Shown in pieces: positions 46,501 to 60,893 of a DNA stretch of 64,000 nucleotides; the stretch's first letter is position 1, and each line of letters starts with the position of its first letter. Location: contig JAEHOE010000036.1 in the NCBI GenBank assembly GCA_016858145.1, positions 806,001 through 870,000 on the forward strand, written 5' to 3'. Under the pieces are notes generated by a model. That model saw only the letters and a program-made list of their open reading frames with translations. It was not told the origin of the DNA and made no database searches. This DNA comes from Edaphochlamys debaryana (Eukaryota; Chlorophyta; Chlorophyceae; Chlamydomonadales). The position numbers and the translations under genes were made by a program.

Positions 46501-49500
46501 CAGCGCCGCCTCGGCAGGCTCACACCCCGTCACGTCCTTATCATCGCCGGGCGGCGCCAGCAGGGCGGCCTCGTTGCCCAGCTGCGTCAGCCGGTTCAGC
46601 AGGCCCTTGACCACGGGCCGCGGCCCCACGGCCCGCGCCATGAGCGCCACGGACTGGGCGGTGGCCTTGATGAGGTTGCCGCTGTTGGTCAGGTTCTCCA
46701 GGGCGGCGGCCAGCAGCTGCATGAGCAGCGGCTCGGCGGAGGCGTCCGGCACGGCAGCGGCGGAAGCGATGGTGGACTTGGCGGCGGCCGCAAGCGCGTC
46801 GGCGGCGGCGGTGGGCAGCGCGCTGGCGGCGGCGGGCTGGGCGGCGGCGGCAGCGGCCGCGGCGGCGGCGGCCGCGGCGGCCGCGGCGCTGGCGTGGGAG
46901 GTTGCGGCGACGGTGGGGAGGAGCGCGGCGAGGGCGGGGTTGGGCGGCAGGCGCGCGGGCAGGCTGGCCAGGGAGACGGAGACGGAGGCGGGGCCGGGGC
47001 CCGCGCCCGGTCCTTCCCCGGGCTGCGGCGGAACCGCGGGGCCCAAGGTGGCCTTCAGTGCGGCCCGTGCCGGCAGGCTGACCTTGGCGGCGGTAAAGGT
47101 GGTGGTCTGGAGAGCCGGCGGCAGGGCCGGCGTTGGCAGGGCCGGCTGCGGCAGTGACGGTGCCTGCGGCCCCACCTGCTGAGGCGTGGTGGCCTCCGGC
47201 TTAGCCTTGCGGGCGCCGCCGTCCTCCGGGGCATCCGGCTGGGAGCCCGGGCCCTCGGTCTTCACCACGGGGCTGTCCCTGGCCGATCCCGCCGCCGCCA
47301 GCCCCACCGCCCCGCCACCGCCGGCGCCGCTGCCGCCGCTGCTGGGCCGGCCGGCACCGGGTGCAGCGCCCGGCCCCAGCTTGGCGCCGCCCGGCCGTGT
47401 GCCCGCCGGCCCCTCCAGCTTGACGGTGCCGCCGTGCGCCTGCTCCCTCAGGGACTTGGCCGTGGGCACCCCCAGCAGGCCCCCCGTCTTGGGCGGCGGG
47501 GCCGCGCCGGCCATCTTGCGGTTGGCCAGCTGCTCCTGACTGAGGAGGGGCTTGGGCCGGCCCTGCCCCACGGGCTGCGCCGCGGCCGCCTTGCCGTCCG
47601 CCGAGCCGCCCGGCCCCGCCCCTGCCGCTCCACCCGACCGTGCATCCGCCCCGCCCGCCTGCTCCGGGCGCCGCGGCTCCTTCTTCACGGAGGCCTTGGT
47701 AGCGGCGGGCCTGGGCGCCGCCGCGGCCTTGTCCCGATCAGCGGAGGCGCCGCGCGGCCGCTCCGAGACGCCGTTGGCCTCCTTGGCGCCGGCGCCTCCG
47801 CTGGGCCCGGCCGAGCCGTCCCGCTTGCCGCCGCCGCTGACGCGGCCCTTGCCCGCCCCCGCCTCGGCGCCCGCCTTGAAGTCCTCGTCCCCGTCATCGG
47901 AGCTGGAGCTGGACTCCGAGGCACTGGATTTAGATTCGGAGTCTGAATCGGATCCAGAATCCGACGACGAGGAGTCGTGCGCGTCCGTGGCCCGCTTGGT
48001 ACCGCCCGCAGCGTCGTCCCCCGCAGAGCCCGACCGGGGCTGTGGGTTCTTTCTGGGGCGGCCAGGCTTCCGCTTCTCGGGACCGGCGCCCTCGCCCCCG
48101 GCTGCCGCCCCGCCCTTGGCAGCACCGGGCGGCCTGCCCTTGGGGCGCTTGGCGGCTGGCTGGTGGCCGTCCGGCAGCGGGTGCTTGCGGGGCCGCCCGG
48201 GCCCCCGCTTGGCCGGCGGCTCGCCTGCCTGGGGCTGCGAGGATGACAGCGGCTGCGCGGGGGCGGTGGAGGTGCCCTGGCTGCTGACGCGCTCGGCGGG
48301 GGCGGACAGGGAGCGGCGCATCTTGGCGTCCGTGGGGCCAGCCCTGCTCGCCCCTCGCCCCGACCCCCGGCCCCTTCCGCTGCCTCTGCCGCTCGAGCCC
48401 CCCCGGCTCCCACGGCCCCGGCCCCGCCCTCGCCCGCGTCCCCGGCCCGCGCCAGCCTCCTCTTCATCATCGTCATCGCTGCTGCTGCTACTGCTGCTGT
48501 CGTCTTCGCTCTCCGCCTCGCTGTCGCTGTAATCGCTGTCGGGCTCAACGGGGCTAGCGTCTGGGGACTCTTCCGGTGCGGGCTTGATGACCTTCCCCTC
48601 GCTGTCCCGCTTCGGCTCGTGGTTGTGTGGTAGCCGCTTGTGTTTCCCGCGCAGGACCCCCAGGACATTAGCGTCGAGGCCCACGGGGGGCTCGGGCAGC
48701 TGCGGGGGGGCCGAGGAGCCGGCCGGCCGCCATTTCTGCACCAGGCGCTTGGTGGGTGGCTCGTCCGGGTCCTCGTCGTTCACGGCATGCCACTCGGAGA
48801 AGTCACGGGAGAACTGGCCAGCCTCCTCGTCGCCGTCTGTGGGCAAACGAAGAGGAGCACAGGGCACTGCCATTGGTCGAAGACTGTTGCACCGGGGGCG
48901 CAGCGCAGGGGTAGGCCAACGGGCGGAGGGCTGCGCTAATGAGAAAGGTTGGAGACGCGCGACCGGAGCTCCACTGCGCCGGCTGGAGGTCTGGGAGGCC
49001 GCTGTTCAGGGGGTAGCCCGTACTGGAATTGCCGCGGTTGTGGTGGGTGCATTGCGGTGACGGCCGAGAGGCACTGCTGTGGAGCTTTGAGGGCCTCGCG
49101 TCATTGGCTGCTCTACCCAGGACGCAAAACCCCGAGGGGGCCTTGCAAAGCTCACAAGGGAGGGTAGTGCGCGGGGGGGTAAACGCGTGCAGTACATACC
49201 GGCAGGCGCGCCATGGCACGCCGTGCATGCTACAGGGTGCGAGAGGTCGGATGACGTGATTCCACCCTCGCACGCACCTCCTGGGTAGAAGATGGTCCAC
49301 GGAGCTTCGGGGTTTGTAGCATCGTACTTGCTGACGATGCCCCAGAACTTGCCGTCCCGCTCGCCCCAATCCACCTGCGCCCAAGGGGCCAAAAGACGCA
49401 AATGCTCTTCAGACTTCAGACACCAGATTCATGGCCCTCGGGTTGGGGCCAGGGGTGAAGCTACGAGCAGTGCCCGCGGGAGGGGTCCGCAGGGTTTTGC

Positions 49501-49729
49501 CAGCCCCCACGCGCTAGGACACGCACGCACCCCCAAGGCTGCCCGCGCTCAGCAGTGCTTTCAAGCGTATGTGCTGATTAATACGCAGCACTGTGCGGCC
49601 GAACCACGTCCGGCCGGCCTGTGCCGAGCGACGTTGCGGGCGCATGAGCGCTCAGCGCAGCAGCCGCACCTTGAGCTTCCTGTCTAATACGAGTTGGACC
49701 TGAGCTCTGAAGTCCTCCACTGTGCCCAT
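40542..49729 (-). CDS. Nuclear Tudor-like/AT-hook/CID protein with Arg-Glu repeat (HUA2/SCAF-like)
   Basis: Exons on minus: 49729-49670, 49374-49278, 48836-46454, 46242-46131, 45962-45733, 45570-45335, 45101-44468, 44197-40875, 40723-40542; 7257 nt, 2418 aa. Residues ~18-75 resemble a Tudor/PWWP-type reader (V-D-W-G-E-R-D-G-K-F-W-G-I-V ... W-T-I-F-Y-P-G-D-G-D-E-E). An acidic Ser/Asp patch and an RG-rich run (~183-215) follow, then two AT-hooks (P-G-R-P-R-K at ~265 and ~310). A helical block at ~755-920 (R-L-T-V-L-Y-V-L-D-S-I-L-N, T-V-D-V-W-R-K-R-G-L-L-E) fits a CID, the domain that binds the RNA polymerase II C-terminal tail. The rest is Pro-rich, then a long R-E/K-E-R tract (42943-43206) and K-R-R-H-D-E. 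The combination suggests coupling of chromatin state to pre-mRNA processing, as for HUA2; orthology is inferred, not shown. Intron 4 has a GC donor. Confidence 0.8.
42943..43206. repeat. Coding Arg-Glu/Lys-Glu repeat
   Basis: On the minus strand this encodes runs of R-E-R-E-R-E and K-E-R-E-K-E-R-E from units ctccttctccct/ctcccgctcc. Such mixed-charge tracts are typical of nuclear-speckle and splicing-associated proteins. Within the CID-protein gene. Confidence 0.9.
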
Positions 49730-50519
49730 GATCTCCTCGGTGCGGCCTGCTCATTCGGCCTTGGGCATCTGCTGTGTGGTGTGGCCGCTCAGGCAAGCCA
49801 ACCCGCGCAACATGCCTCTGAGCTTATGAGCATGACACAATAGAGGCTGCCAAGAGAAGTACTGGTCCAGGCGCGTAAGCGGGCGCGCGAGATGTCGCTA
49901 TAGCACAGTCGCGAGCACGCCAAACGTCCGCGTGGTCACAGTACATCTATGAAGTAACTACAGCGGTAACGCCGACTCTCCCAGGCGGGGGAGGGCGTGG
50001 ATCATGCGCGCGTGAGGGCTCGGGCCGTGCCTGAGCCGATACACACCTTCAGCCCATCGGTCGGCCCCCATACGTCGCACGTCCATTCCCCCGCACGGCC
50101 CCTGCGAGCACAGAACCCCCGCACCCCGTCTGCCGCCCCCCATGCCACTCCCGCACCGTAAGGCTATACCTGTGGCCATCGATACGCTCTGCGCCTCCCG
50201 AGGAGGTCAGGCAATGCCCCGCAAGTCCGATTGAGATCACCCATCCTGTTCCTAACCCGAGCCACCTGAACTTCGGCCCCCACGCTGCTCGCCGTTGCCA
50301 TCGCACCTGCTGCTCCTCGCAGACTGCGTGGTATCCAAACCGATCTCCCATCGACCACAGCGCTTGGCTCGGTCACCAGCGCGTCCATCGGTCCATGCGC
50401 CGGCCACAAGCCTCCATCAGCGTCTCCGCTGCCTGCAGCACCCACTCTCAGCGCTCCGCCGTCCTATCACTGCAATACCCTTGCCGCCTGAGCCTTGCAG
50501 CCCACTAGCTGCCGGCTGC
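49730..50519. other. Intergenic region between kinase 3' end and CID-protein 5' end
   Basis: 790 bp that must contain the 3' UTR of N-acetylglutamate kinase and the promoter of the CID-protein gene, both on minus. Composition is less GC-rich around 49800-49960. I find no UGUAA complement and no recognisable element. Confidence 0.5.
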
Positions 50520-53785
<3,266 letters not shown>

Positions 53786-55097
53786 GGCTCGTCAGCTACT
53801 AACTAGCGGCTGGACCAGTGATCGGATCGATAGAGAGGCCGCGCGTGCTGAAAAAGCACCGCGTGAAGCCCCGCACTTGCCGATCAGTGCGAGCGACCAA
53901 GCCTCTACAGCGGGATACGAGCTCTGCTGGCGGAGTTTGGCGTGTATGAATGCCAGAGTTTAGCGGAAGAGCGCTGCCATGTAAGTCCAGCTGCTGGTGC
54001 ACAGCATCACGTGCCCGCCAGTGCCCGCTCCCAATCGACACGCTCCGCCGGGCTTTCACCCCAGGCTCCCCCGGGCATCCAACACCGCCTGAGAGGCTTC
54101 CCCCAGCGCCCACTCACCTCCCTATCATTTTGGTGACTTGCGTGGCGAACGCTGTGACGCTTGACCCGAGACGGCAAGAGAGCGCCCCAACGCTCCCCCT
54201 TCCCCCCGCCGCCCCCGGCTCGCCGCAGGCAGCCCGCACCTCCTGCAAGTTGTTCCATCAAGCCTCATCGCGCTGCTATCCCCGATCCGGCCGCTTCAGG
54301 AGTAAAGTCTGTGCGCAAAGCAGGCTTGAACGCTGTCGTGTGATGTCGTGGAACCCCACCCAGCAAACTCGGCAAGCTTGCAGCGGGCGCTGGCCACGCA
54401 ACGTCTTGTCCGGTGCCGCTGAAAGTGCAGGGCTGACATCACTCACGAAGAGCGTTGCACGAGCGCAGTCTCGTACTTTCGCGCCGCTCGCCGCCGCCGC
54501 CGACACCAGAGGGCGAGCGTCGATGCCTGTCGATGGGTCGGGCTGGGGCCAGCACCAACAAGAGTGGCCTCCCCCCGTGCCCAGCGTAGGGGTTTTGCTG
54601 CCCTTTGACGACTCTGCGGTGCTGGGGTCCTTGGCGCGACCTTGCCCGCGCCCGCGTGCCCGCCGGGTCACAGTGCCGACACCGTCAGTTGCCCGTATTT
54701 GCATCTCCCTTCGCCTTGGCGAACAAACAAAGTTACCTATACAGGATTTCGCTGCTCGCTTATTGATAGCTGCAGCACAATCGCCCGCGCTAGGTGCGCT
54801 ATTTAACAAACACTCACAGGGCGCGCGCGAGGGCCACCCTGCTCTTGTGTCCTTGTACCTTGCTCTGGAGGAGCAGGCGGCGTTGGCAGCCGTGAGGCGC
54901 ACGGAGATGGAGGAGGGCGCTATTGCCGAGGAGGCGGGGGCCTGGCGGTACGTGGCTGACGTGGAGGCCGACGCACGCGCGTTGGACTTCGCCGGCGAAC
55001 ATCGTAGATATTAGTGCGAGGCGGCCCCATATGCGCAAGTGGTTCTTTTAGGTGTTGTGCCTGCTGCCAGCGGCGAAACTAAGCACAGCGCTGTGCC
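53786..55097. promoter_or_regulatory. Divergent region between kinase and START genes
   Basis: 1.3 kb separating two divergent start codons. It contains a 223-codon plus-strand ORF ending only 84 bp before the START-gene ATG (listed separately). The stretch 54700-54800 is distinctly AT-richer (for example gaacaaacaaagttacctatacagg). No TATA box is convincing. Confidence 0.45.
54343..55014 (+). CDS. Unrecognised 223-aa ORF upstream of the START gene
   Basis: Open from ATG 54343 (the same frame is open from 53950) to TAG 55012-55014. The C-terminal ~90 residues look protein-like: a hydrophobic helix (F-A-A-R-L-L-I-A-A-A) and then an acidic helix (A-L-E-E-Q-A-A-L-A-A-V-R-R-T-E-M-E-E-G). Codon use is less GC-extreme than in neighbouring genes, and a splice-acceptor-like ttacctatacag lies inside, so only part may be coding. 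It could be a small gene, an upstream ORF of the START transcript, or a mobile-element remnant. I see no transposon ends around it. Confidence 0.22.
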   Translation: MSWNPTQQTRQACSGRWPRNVLSGAAESAGLTSLTKSVARAQSRTFAPLAAAADTRGRASMPVDGSGWGQHQQEWPPPVPSVGVLLPFDDSAVLGSLARPCPRPRARRVTVPTPSVARICISLRLGEQTKLPIQDFAARLLIAAAQSPALGALFNKHSQGAREGHPALVSLYLALEEQAALAAVRRTEMEEGAIAEEAGAWRYVADVEADARALDFAGEHRRY

Positions 55098-58000
55098 ATG
55101 GCGCAGCCCAAGAAGAGGCGCGGGCTGCTTGGCCTGGGGTGTCTCTCCTGCTTCTCGGTGCCAGAAGAGGTGCGCAAGGGGCGCTGCAGCTTGGAAGGTT
55201 TCTCCCGGGCTTCTCGCGGGCTGCCGACGCTGGGCCCGAGATACGTGCGCCGACCCGCCTTGACCCGCCTTGACCCTCGCCCTTCGCCTCCGGCTACTCC
55301 CCGACACACTCATCCCCGCCCCGCGCCACCCCGCGTCCCCCCACCTGACCCCGCCAGAGCTCACCTGCCAGCCCGACTGCGAGCGCTGCGGTAGTAGCAG
55401 TAGCGGAGCCCGCCACCCCCGGTCCGATTGTGGCCCAGGAGCCGACGCCGGAGGCCCCGGCCCCAACCGCAACACGGGCCACAGCCGATGCAGCCGCCAA
55501 CCCGCTACCCAACGGGGCCCACGGAGGTAGCCCCGCCCACCTCGACTGCTCACCCCGCTCTGCCTCCTCCGCGTGCTCCTCCATGTACCACTCTGGTGAG
55601 TTTGTGCGTGGGGCGGAGGGCCACCTTAGCGGCAAGGTGGTGGTCTCACGAGACCGCCTGCTCGCCTGGCTACTGCAGTAACCATGCCTGGCCCTGGACC
55701 TGATTGCCCGCTTGCCGCAGCCGGGGGATGGTCGCAGGTGTCATGGCAGGAGGACGGTGGGGAGTGGCTGGGCTTCGACACCGCCTTGGCCGCTGCGACG
55801 AGGGCGCACTCGGCCGGGGCCCCAGTCCTGCGAACGGGAGCACCGCCAGGCACCAGACCTTCAGGCCGAGGCGGGACATCCACCAGCCCCGGATCGCCCG
55901 TGCTGAGCCGGGCAGGGGACCACCGCACCGGAGTGGAGGACTCGCAGCTGGGCCTGGCGCACCCCCTGCACCCCAACCACCACCACCACCACCCACATCA
56001 CCACCCACACGCCCAACCCGACCACCACCACCACCAAGACCAGGCCTCCCCGACCCAGGCCCCCGCCGATGCCAACCCAGCCCCCGCGGACGAAGGCGCA
56101 GGGGCCGCTGTGGCAGCCGAGCAGCAGCCGGCAGCAGGGCCGCTCCCCAACGGCAACGGCAACGGCAACCCTGGCGTGCCCAACGGCCACGCAGCAACGG
56201 CCACCATCTTTGCCACCGCGGGCTCCGCAGCAACAGCAGCGGCAGCGGCAGTGACCGCAACAGCGGAGGCGGCGGGGGCGGGGTCCGGGGTGGCGGGGGT
56301 GGCGCCGCGCAGCGAGTCGGAGGCGGAGCTGGAGGCGGTGCTGTCGCGTGTGGCGCACCTGTACGGCGAGGCGGGGCAGCCGTGCAAGGCGTGCCGTACG
56401 CTGCTGTCGTTCTGCAAGAAGAGGGAGGTCAAGCCCGAGAGCATGGCCCCGCACCTGAGGGCCAGGCAGCTGCCCGACGCCGGCAAGCTGGCGCAGGTGG
56501 GGCGCTTGAGGGGGGCAGGCATACGGGCTCGCGGCGCATGGCCGGGGGGCAAGCGCATGGACCATGCAGGGGGCCTGGGGCGTAGGAGGGGGGCTGGGCC
56601 CGTGCGGGGTAGCAGCCGTTAATGGGTGGGAAGGCTTGGTTGCATGGTCGGACCACAGCGTGCTGGGCTCGGCCCAGTCCTCTCTCCGCCGATGTGGGTC
56701 GGCGCGGAGGCGCGCAATGCATACGGTCCCCTGATGCGGGCTGGGGGCAGCTTCCGGGGTCTCACGTCGTGACATGCCATGCGTCCTCTCCTCGCCTGTG
56801 CCCCGGCGCAGGTGGTGCAGGGCGTGGCCGACGGCCTGAGCGACATCACCAGCGACGAGGGCTGGCAGACGGTGCGCGCGGGCCTGCACGGCAGCCTTGG
56901 CCTGGGGCCTATAATGAGCCGCGGGCCCCCAGGAGTTGCCTGTCGCCATGCTATGCTATGCTATGCTATGCCATGCTGTGCATGCAACGCGTGCCCGCTC
57001 CCTCCCCTCACCCAGGTGCGCGACGACGACCTGCGCCTGCAGTACAAGCACCCCACGCCCACCGTGCACGCCTTCCGGGCTCGTGCCGTGCTCGAGGCGC
57101 CCTCAGAGGTGCGGTGCTTGTGCGTGGATGATGGGATAGGATTAAGGGTGATGCTCGCGGAGGTGAGCCCCGAGCTGCCCCGGCTGCGCCGGCCTGGGAC
57201 AGGCCCTTCCGCGGGGCATGAGGTCCACGGCCTCACTGCCCGGCCTCACCCGGCAATTGCGGCAGCGGCGTCCCGTCCCTTCCTTCCCCGAGAGTGCTCG
57301 TGCTCTTCCGGCAGCCTGCATGCACCTAGATGCAGCCGCTTGGGCCTTCTCAAGTTTGCTTGGTTCTCCTTGTCCAGTGGTCGTGCACTCGTGCTCGCGC
57401 CGCAGCCCGACCTTCTCCCCTCTCAGCTGCCCTTAGCTCCGTGCCCTGACTGCCCGCGCCCCCCGCCGGCTAATTCCGGCTTTGCAGTACATGGTTGCGC
57501 TGTGCCGGGAGCTGGACCTGGTGCCCACCTGGAACAAGTGAGGTGCTCGCGCCGCCGGGGGCAAGCGCACTGCAGCGTGAGGGCCAATGCTGTATCCACC
57601 ACAGCCCGTCTACCGCCGCTGCATCAACACCTCCTGACCCCCTTGCTCGCTGCCTCCTGTTCCTCCCCCTGCCGCTGCTCCTCACAGGTACTGCACGACC
57701 GCGGACGTGCTGCGCGTCGACAGCCTCACGGACGTCACGGTGGGAGCGGATGCGGGAGCGGGGGCGGGGCAGGGCGTTTCCTGGCAACGGCATGCTGAGC
57801 CGAGTACCGGCGGCCGTGATTTGGAGAACGAGTAGGCGGCCTCACGGCGTGCCGCTCCACCCCTGCCCCATCCGCGCCCCCGCCCCAGGCCTACATGAGC
57901 ATTTGGATGCCGTGGCCGCTTAACAACGTGGGCTTTTGCCTGTCGGCCAACGGGGTGCGTGGTGGGGAGGGGGAGCGGGGCGACTAGGATGGGCACGGAG

Positions 58001-59168
58001 GACCGGGGCTCAGGACCCACGTCGGGTCATTTGCAGGGGCCCGCCGATGGAGGTGCCCTGTGGCGCTTGCGGCGACTCTGAGCTAAGCTAGGCCGGCGTC
58101 AGGCTGCGCGGCTCTCACGCATCGCTCTGTATTTATCCTCCCCAGGCGGAGATGTTTGAGGAGGAGGGCGCGCTCGTGATCACGTTCACAAGCATCGACC
58201 CGCGCAAGGTGGGCCGGCCGTCGGGACCACCGCCTGGCGGGTGGTGGCAATGCTGGGGTCGGCCTCTTGCAACCCCGGGCACAATACCGGTGCCGGTATG
58301 CGCCCTGACGCCAGCCACCTGCTCCTTGCGCCCCACCTCGCCCCTGTGTGCAGGACCCCTCCCTGGAACTGCCCCCGGGCGTGGAGAAGGACCGGCGCCT
58401 GCGCGTGCTGCGGCCCTCCGCCATCAAGTTCATGCCGCTGCCGCCCAAGACTCCCGACGGGCCCGGGCGGACGCTGTGCTACATGCAGGTGCGCGGGGGG
58501 CAGGGGCAGTCGCGGTGGTGGTGGAGGCAGTGGGCGCAAGTGGTCCCGCCGCAAAGTTTGGAGGCAGTATGTGCGGACAGACGCTGCCGCAGAGGCAGCT
58601 GTCCTGGCTTGGGTGCCTGATGACATAGGCCCCGTTGGGTGGCTCACTGCGCCCCCTCTCCCGCAGGCCTACATCGACCCCGGCATCCGCAACCTGCCCG
58701 GCTTCGTCATCTCGTTCGTGCTCAAGGTGCTCAGCCCCTTCGTCTACACGGCCGTGCAGAAGGTGGGGTAGGGGCCACCGTCATACCCCTGCGCCGCCTC
58801 CCCACAACCGCGGTTCTGTTGGCGGTTCTGTCCTCTGCCGGCCCAGCCATACCGCGCCCGCACCCTCCTGTCCAGCGCCCGTGGCTGCTGCTACTGCTGG
58901 TACCACAACGGTCGTGCGCTCCCCCCTAAACGCCGTGTATTCGCCGTTTGCTACCCGTCGGCTATTTCCCCTCCCCCAGACGCTGGCCGCCGCCTTCAAG
59001 TCCCCCGGCCTGCCGCTGCCCAGCCGCATCGCCCAGCGCCCCGAGCTGTACGACTGGGTGGCCCGGCGCACGCGGGAGTACATCGCGGCCAAGCAGGCAG
59101 CGGGGGAGACACTGCACGACCCCACGCCCGCCCGCGCGGGGCGCAAGGCGGCGGCAGCCAGGGCGTGA
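55098..59168 (+). CDS. START-domain lipid-binding protein with His-rich N-terminal region
   Basis: Exons: 55098-55169, 55439-55595, 55721-56496, 56812-56871, 57016-57108, 57488-57537, 57688-57739, 57889-57954, 58146-58208, 58354-58488, 58667-58762, 58980-59168; 1809 nt, 602 aa. Residues 1-24 contain a Cys pair (G-C-L-S-C-F). Residues ~157-184 are a His tract (H-H-H-H-H-P-H-H-H-P). A helical segment with C-K-A-C-R-T-L-L precedes a C-terminal START-type domain (~336-565) with W-Q-T-V-R-D-D-D-L-R-L, F-R-A-R-A-V-L-E-A-P, C-R-E-L-D-L-V-P-T-W-N-K, Y-M-S-I-W-M-P-W-P-L, F-V-I-S-F-V-L-K-V and a basic tail. START domains bind a lipid in a deep pocket; the ligand is unknown here. The N-terminal exons are less certain than the domain. 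Intron 4 (56872-57015) is 144 nt and open in frame, so it could be retained. Confidence 0.85.
56942..56978. repeat. Short (ctatg)n repeat in START-gene intron 4
   Basis: Pentanucleotide run of gctatgctatgctatg with one variant (ccatg), inside the in-frame intron 56872-57015. It helps mark this stretch as intronic despite the open frame. Confidence 0.8.
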
Positions 59169-60057
59169 GACGGGGTCGCCGGCCCAGGCGGCTGGCGCGT
59201 TTGCGAAGGCGTGACGAGTGGGCGGCGGCGCTGGGATGAGGCGCTGCTCAGCCGGGGAGGGAGGACCCGGCGAGCAGGGCGGCGGCGGGCGGGGTGGGAG
59301 TCCAAGCCGAGAGGCATGAGGCGAGGACTGCGACACGTGCAACGCATGCTCGAAGCGTGGGTGCAACAGAACGGCACGAGAAGAGACGGCCTTGGCTGAG
59401 GCGTGGGGATACCGGGATAGGAGCGCGCACTCGAGTTGTCCGTAAAGACCATTTGATTTCTGGGGGCTCGGGCTGGGATTGTGGGAGGGTTGGCCTGCCG
59501 GCATACCGGTGTGCCCGGCCCAGAGTGGTCAGCGTGAGTTTCGCCGGGGCTGGGAGAGCAGACTCGCCGCCATGCCGTTTAGAGCGCAATTTGCAGGGCG
59601 TTGAACATGACTTGTGTTAGGTTCCTGTACGACCTCTCCGGTCTTGAGAAGACTCTCGACGTGTGCTGCGTGCAGTTGCGGTGTGTACACAGGCCTTTGG
59701 ATATGGAGAGCGGCTAGTAGAGCGAGGCTGGTAGCACGCCCATGCCTTTCCTTCGGATGTTAGTCTACGCACGGCAGTCGCGCGTTGCACCACGGGATAT
59801 GCAGGAGACCATCACGTGAGCTTACATTTAGGGTGTTCTCCTGCGGAGCTGGTCAGGGGCTGTTGAGGATTTCGTGCTTCGTTGAGGTTCGTTGCCGTGC
59901 GCGCACTCGACGCAGTGAAGGGAGTAGTAGAGGCGGAGACGTAAGGAGGCATTGTGGCTCCATGTACGGCTGACAGGCTGTGCTCTTGGCGTCTTGAGCC
60001 TTGGTGTGCTAGCCAGTGAGCACCAGGCGGCAGAGGGCTACATCGGGAGTTCGGGAC

Positions 60058-60062
60058 TGTAA
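60058..60062 (+). terminator. UGUAA-type polyadenylation signal for the START gene
   Basis: TGTAA on plus 890 nt after the stop; the first copy I find downstream. Implies a long 3' UTR. Confidence 0.4.
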
Positions 60063-60575
60063 CGGTTGAGTCAAGTGTCAGGTAACTGCAAAGTAAGCTG
60101 AACGAAATGGCTCAGTGCTTTGGCACTAGGCACAGCCGTGCTCGCCTCAACGCATCTTGCATCTCACAGACACTCATTCCGCAGCCTCTCTGTGAGGTGT
60201 GAGCCTTGGGTATGCACGCCTTGAGTCCCAAGCTTGCGCCTTCACCAAGTCCACCAACCACTAACTCGTAAGCTGGGTCCGCTGCCACATCCTGCACATC
60301 CCCCGCGTCAGCACAACCACTGGGTCAGGGAACACTGAACACATCACACAACCACCTCTTGGGTTATTATAGACAACGGGGCGTAGGGGACAACGGGGCG
60401 TACCTCTTGGGGGTACGAGGGCTGTAGCCCCACCCAAGCCGACACACGTTGAGGCTCCTTCACCCAACCTTTAACCGCTTCCACACAACCACATACCGGC
60501 TACAGCCAGGCACCGCGGACCACAAGTCCCAGCGTCACGGTCGAGCGCCACTGCGCCACTCCGGCGCCACTCCGC

Positions 60576-60580
60576 TTACA
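60576..60580 (-). terminator. UGUAA-type polyadenylation signal for the C2 gene
   Basis: TTACA on plus, 314 nt downstream of the C2-gene stop on minus. The spacing is typical for a green-algal 3' UTR. Confidence 0.5.
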
Positions 60581-60893
60581 GACGCACGCGAATTCTCATA
60601 GACATCGACATTGTTCAGGCGCATGAATCCGCATGATGAATTAGGGTAGAGTATGTACGGCCACCCAGCAGTACTAGCTACCACATCAGTGCTTCGGCCC
60701 CCTCGCTGTGCCTGCACCACATTGCACGCGGAAGTCATTCGCTTATCAGTACCGCCACGCCCGCCAGTCTTATCAGTGTGCTGATCAACGGCGCAGGTTG
60801 ACCACTTCCATTCGTTGCCCTTGAGGGCTATCATGGCCAGTTCCATGTCCAGCCTTCCAACACCGTTGCGCCCCTCGTGTCAAGCTTGGCCAA

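Larger units (their letters stand above)
59169..60893. other. Intergenic region between convergent START and C2 genes
   Basis: 1.7 kb with both 3' UTRs. UGUAA occurs on plus at 60058 and its complement at 60576. Two near-adjacent copies of gacaacggggcgta lie near 60372 and 60389. No exon, RNA gene or transposon ends seen. Confidence 0.55.

Noticed and set aside
56872..57015. Treating this stretch as a coding exon by default
   Set aside because: It has proper gtgcgc and ccag ends and a pentanucleotide repeat, and the flanking START residues join naturally without it.
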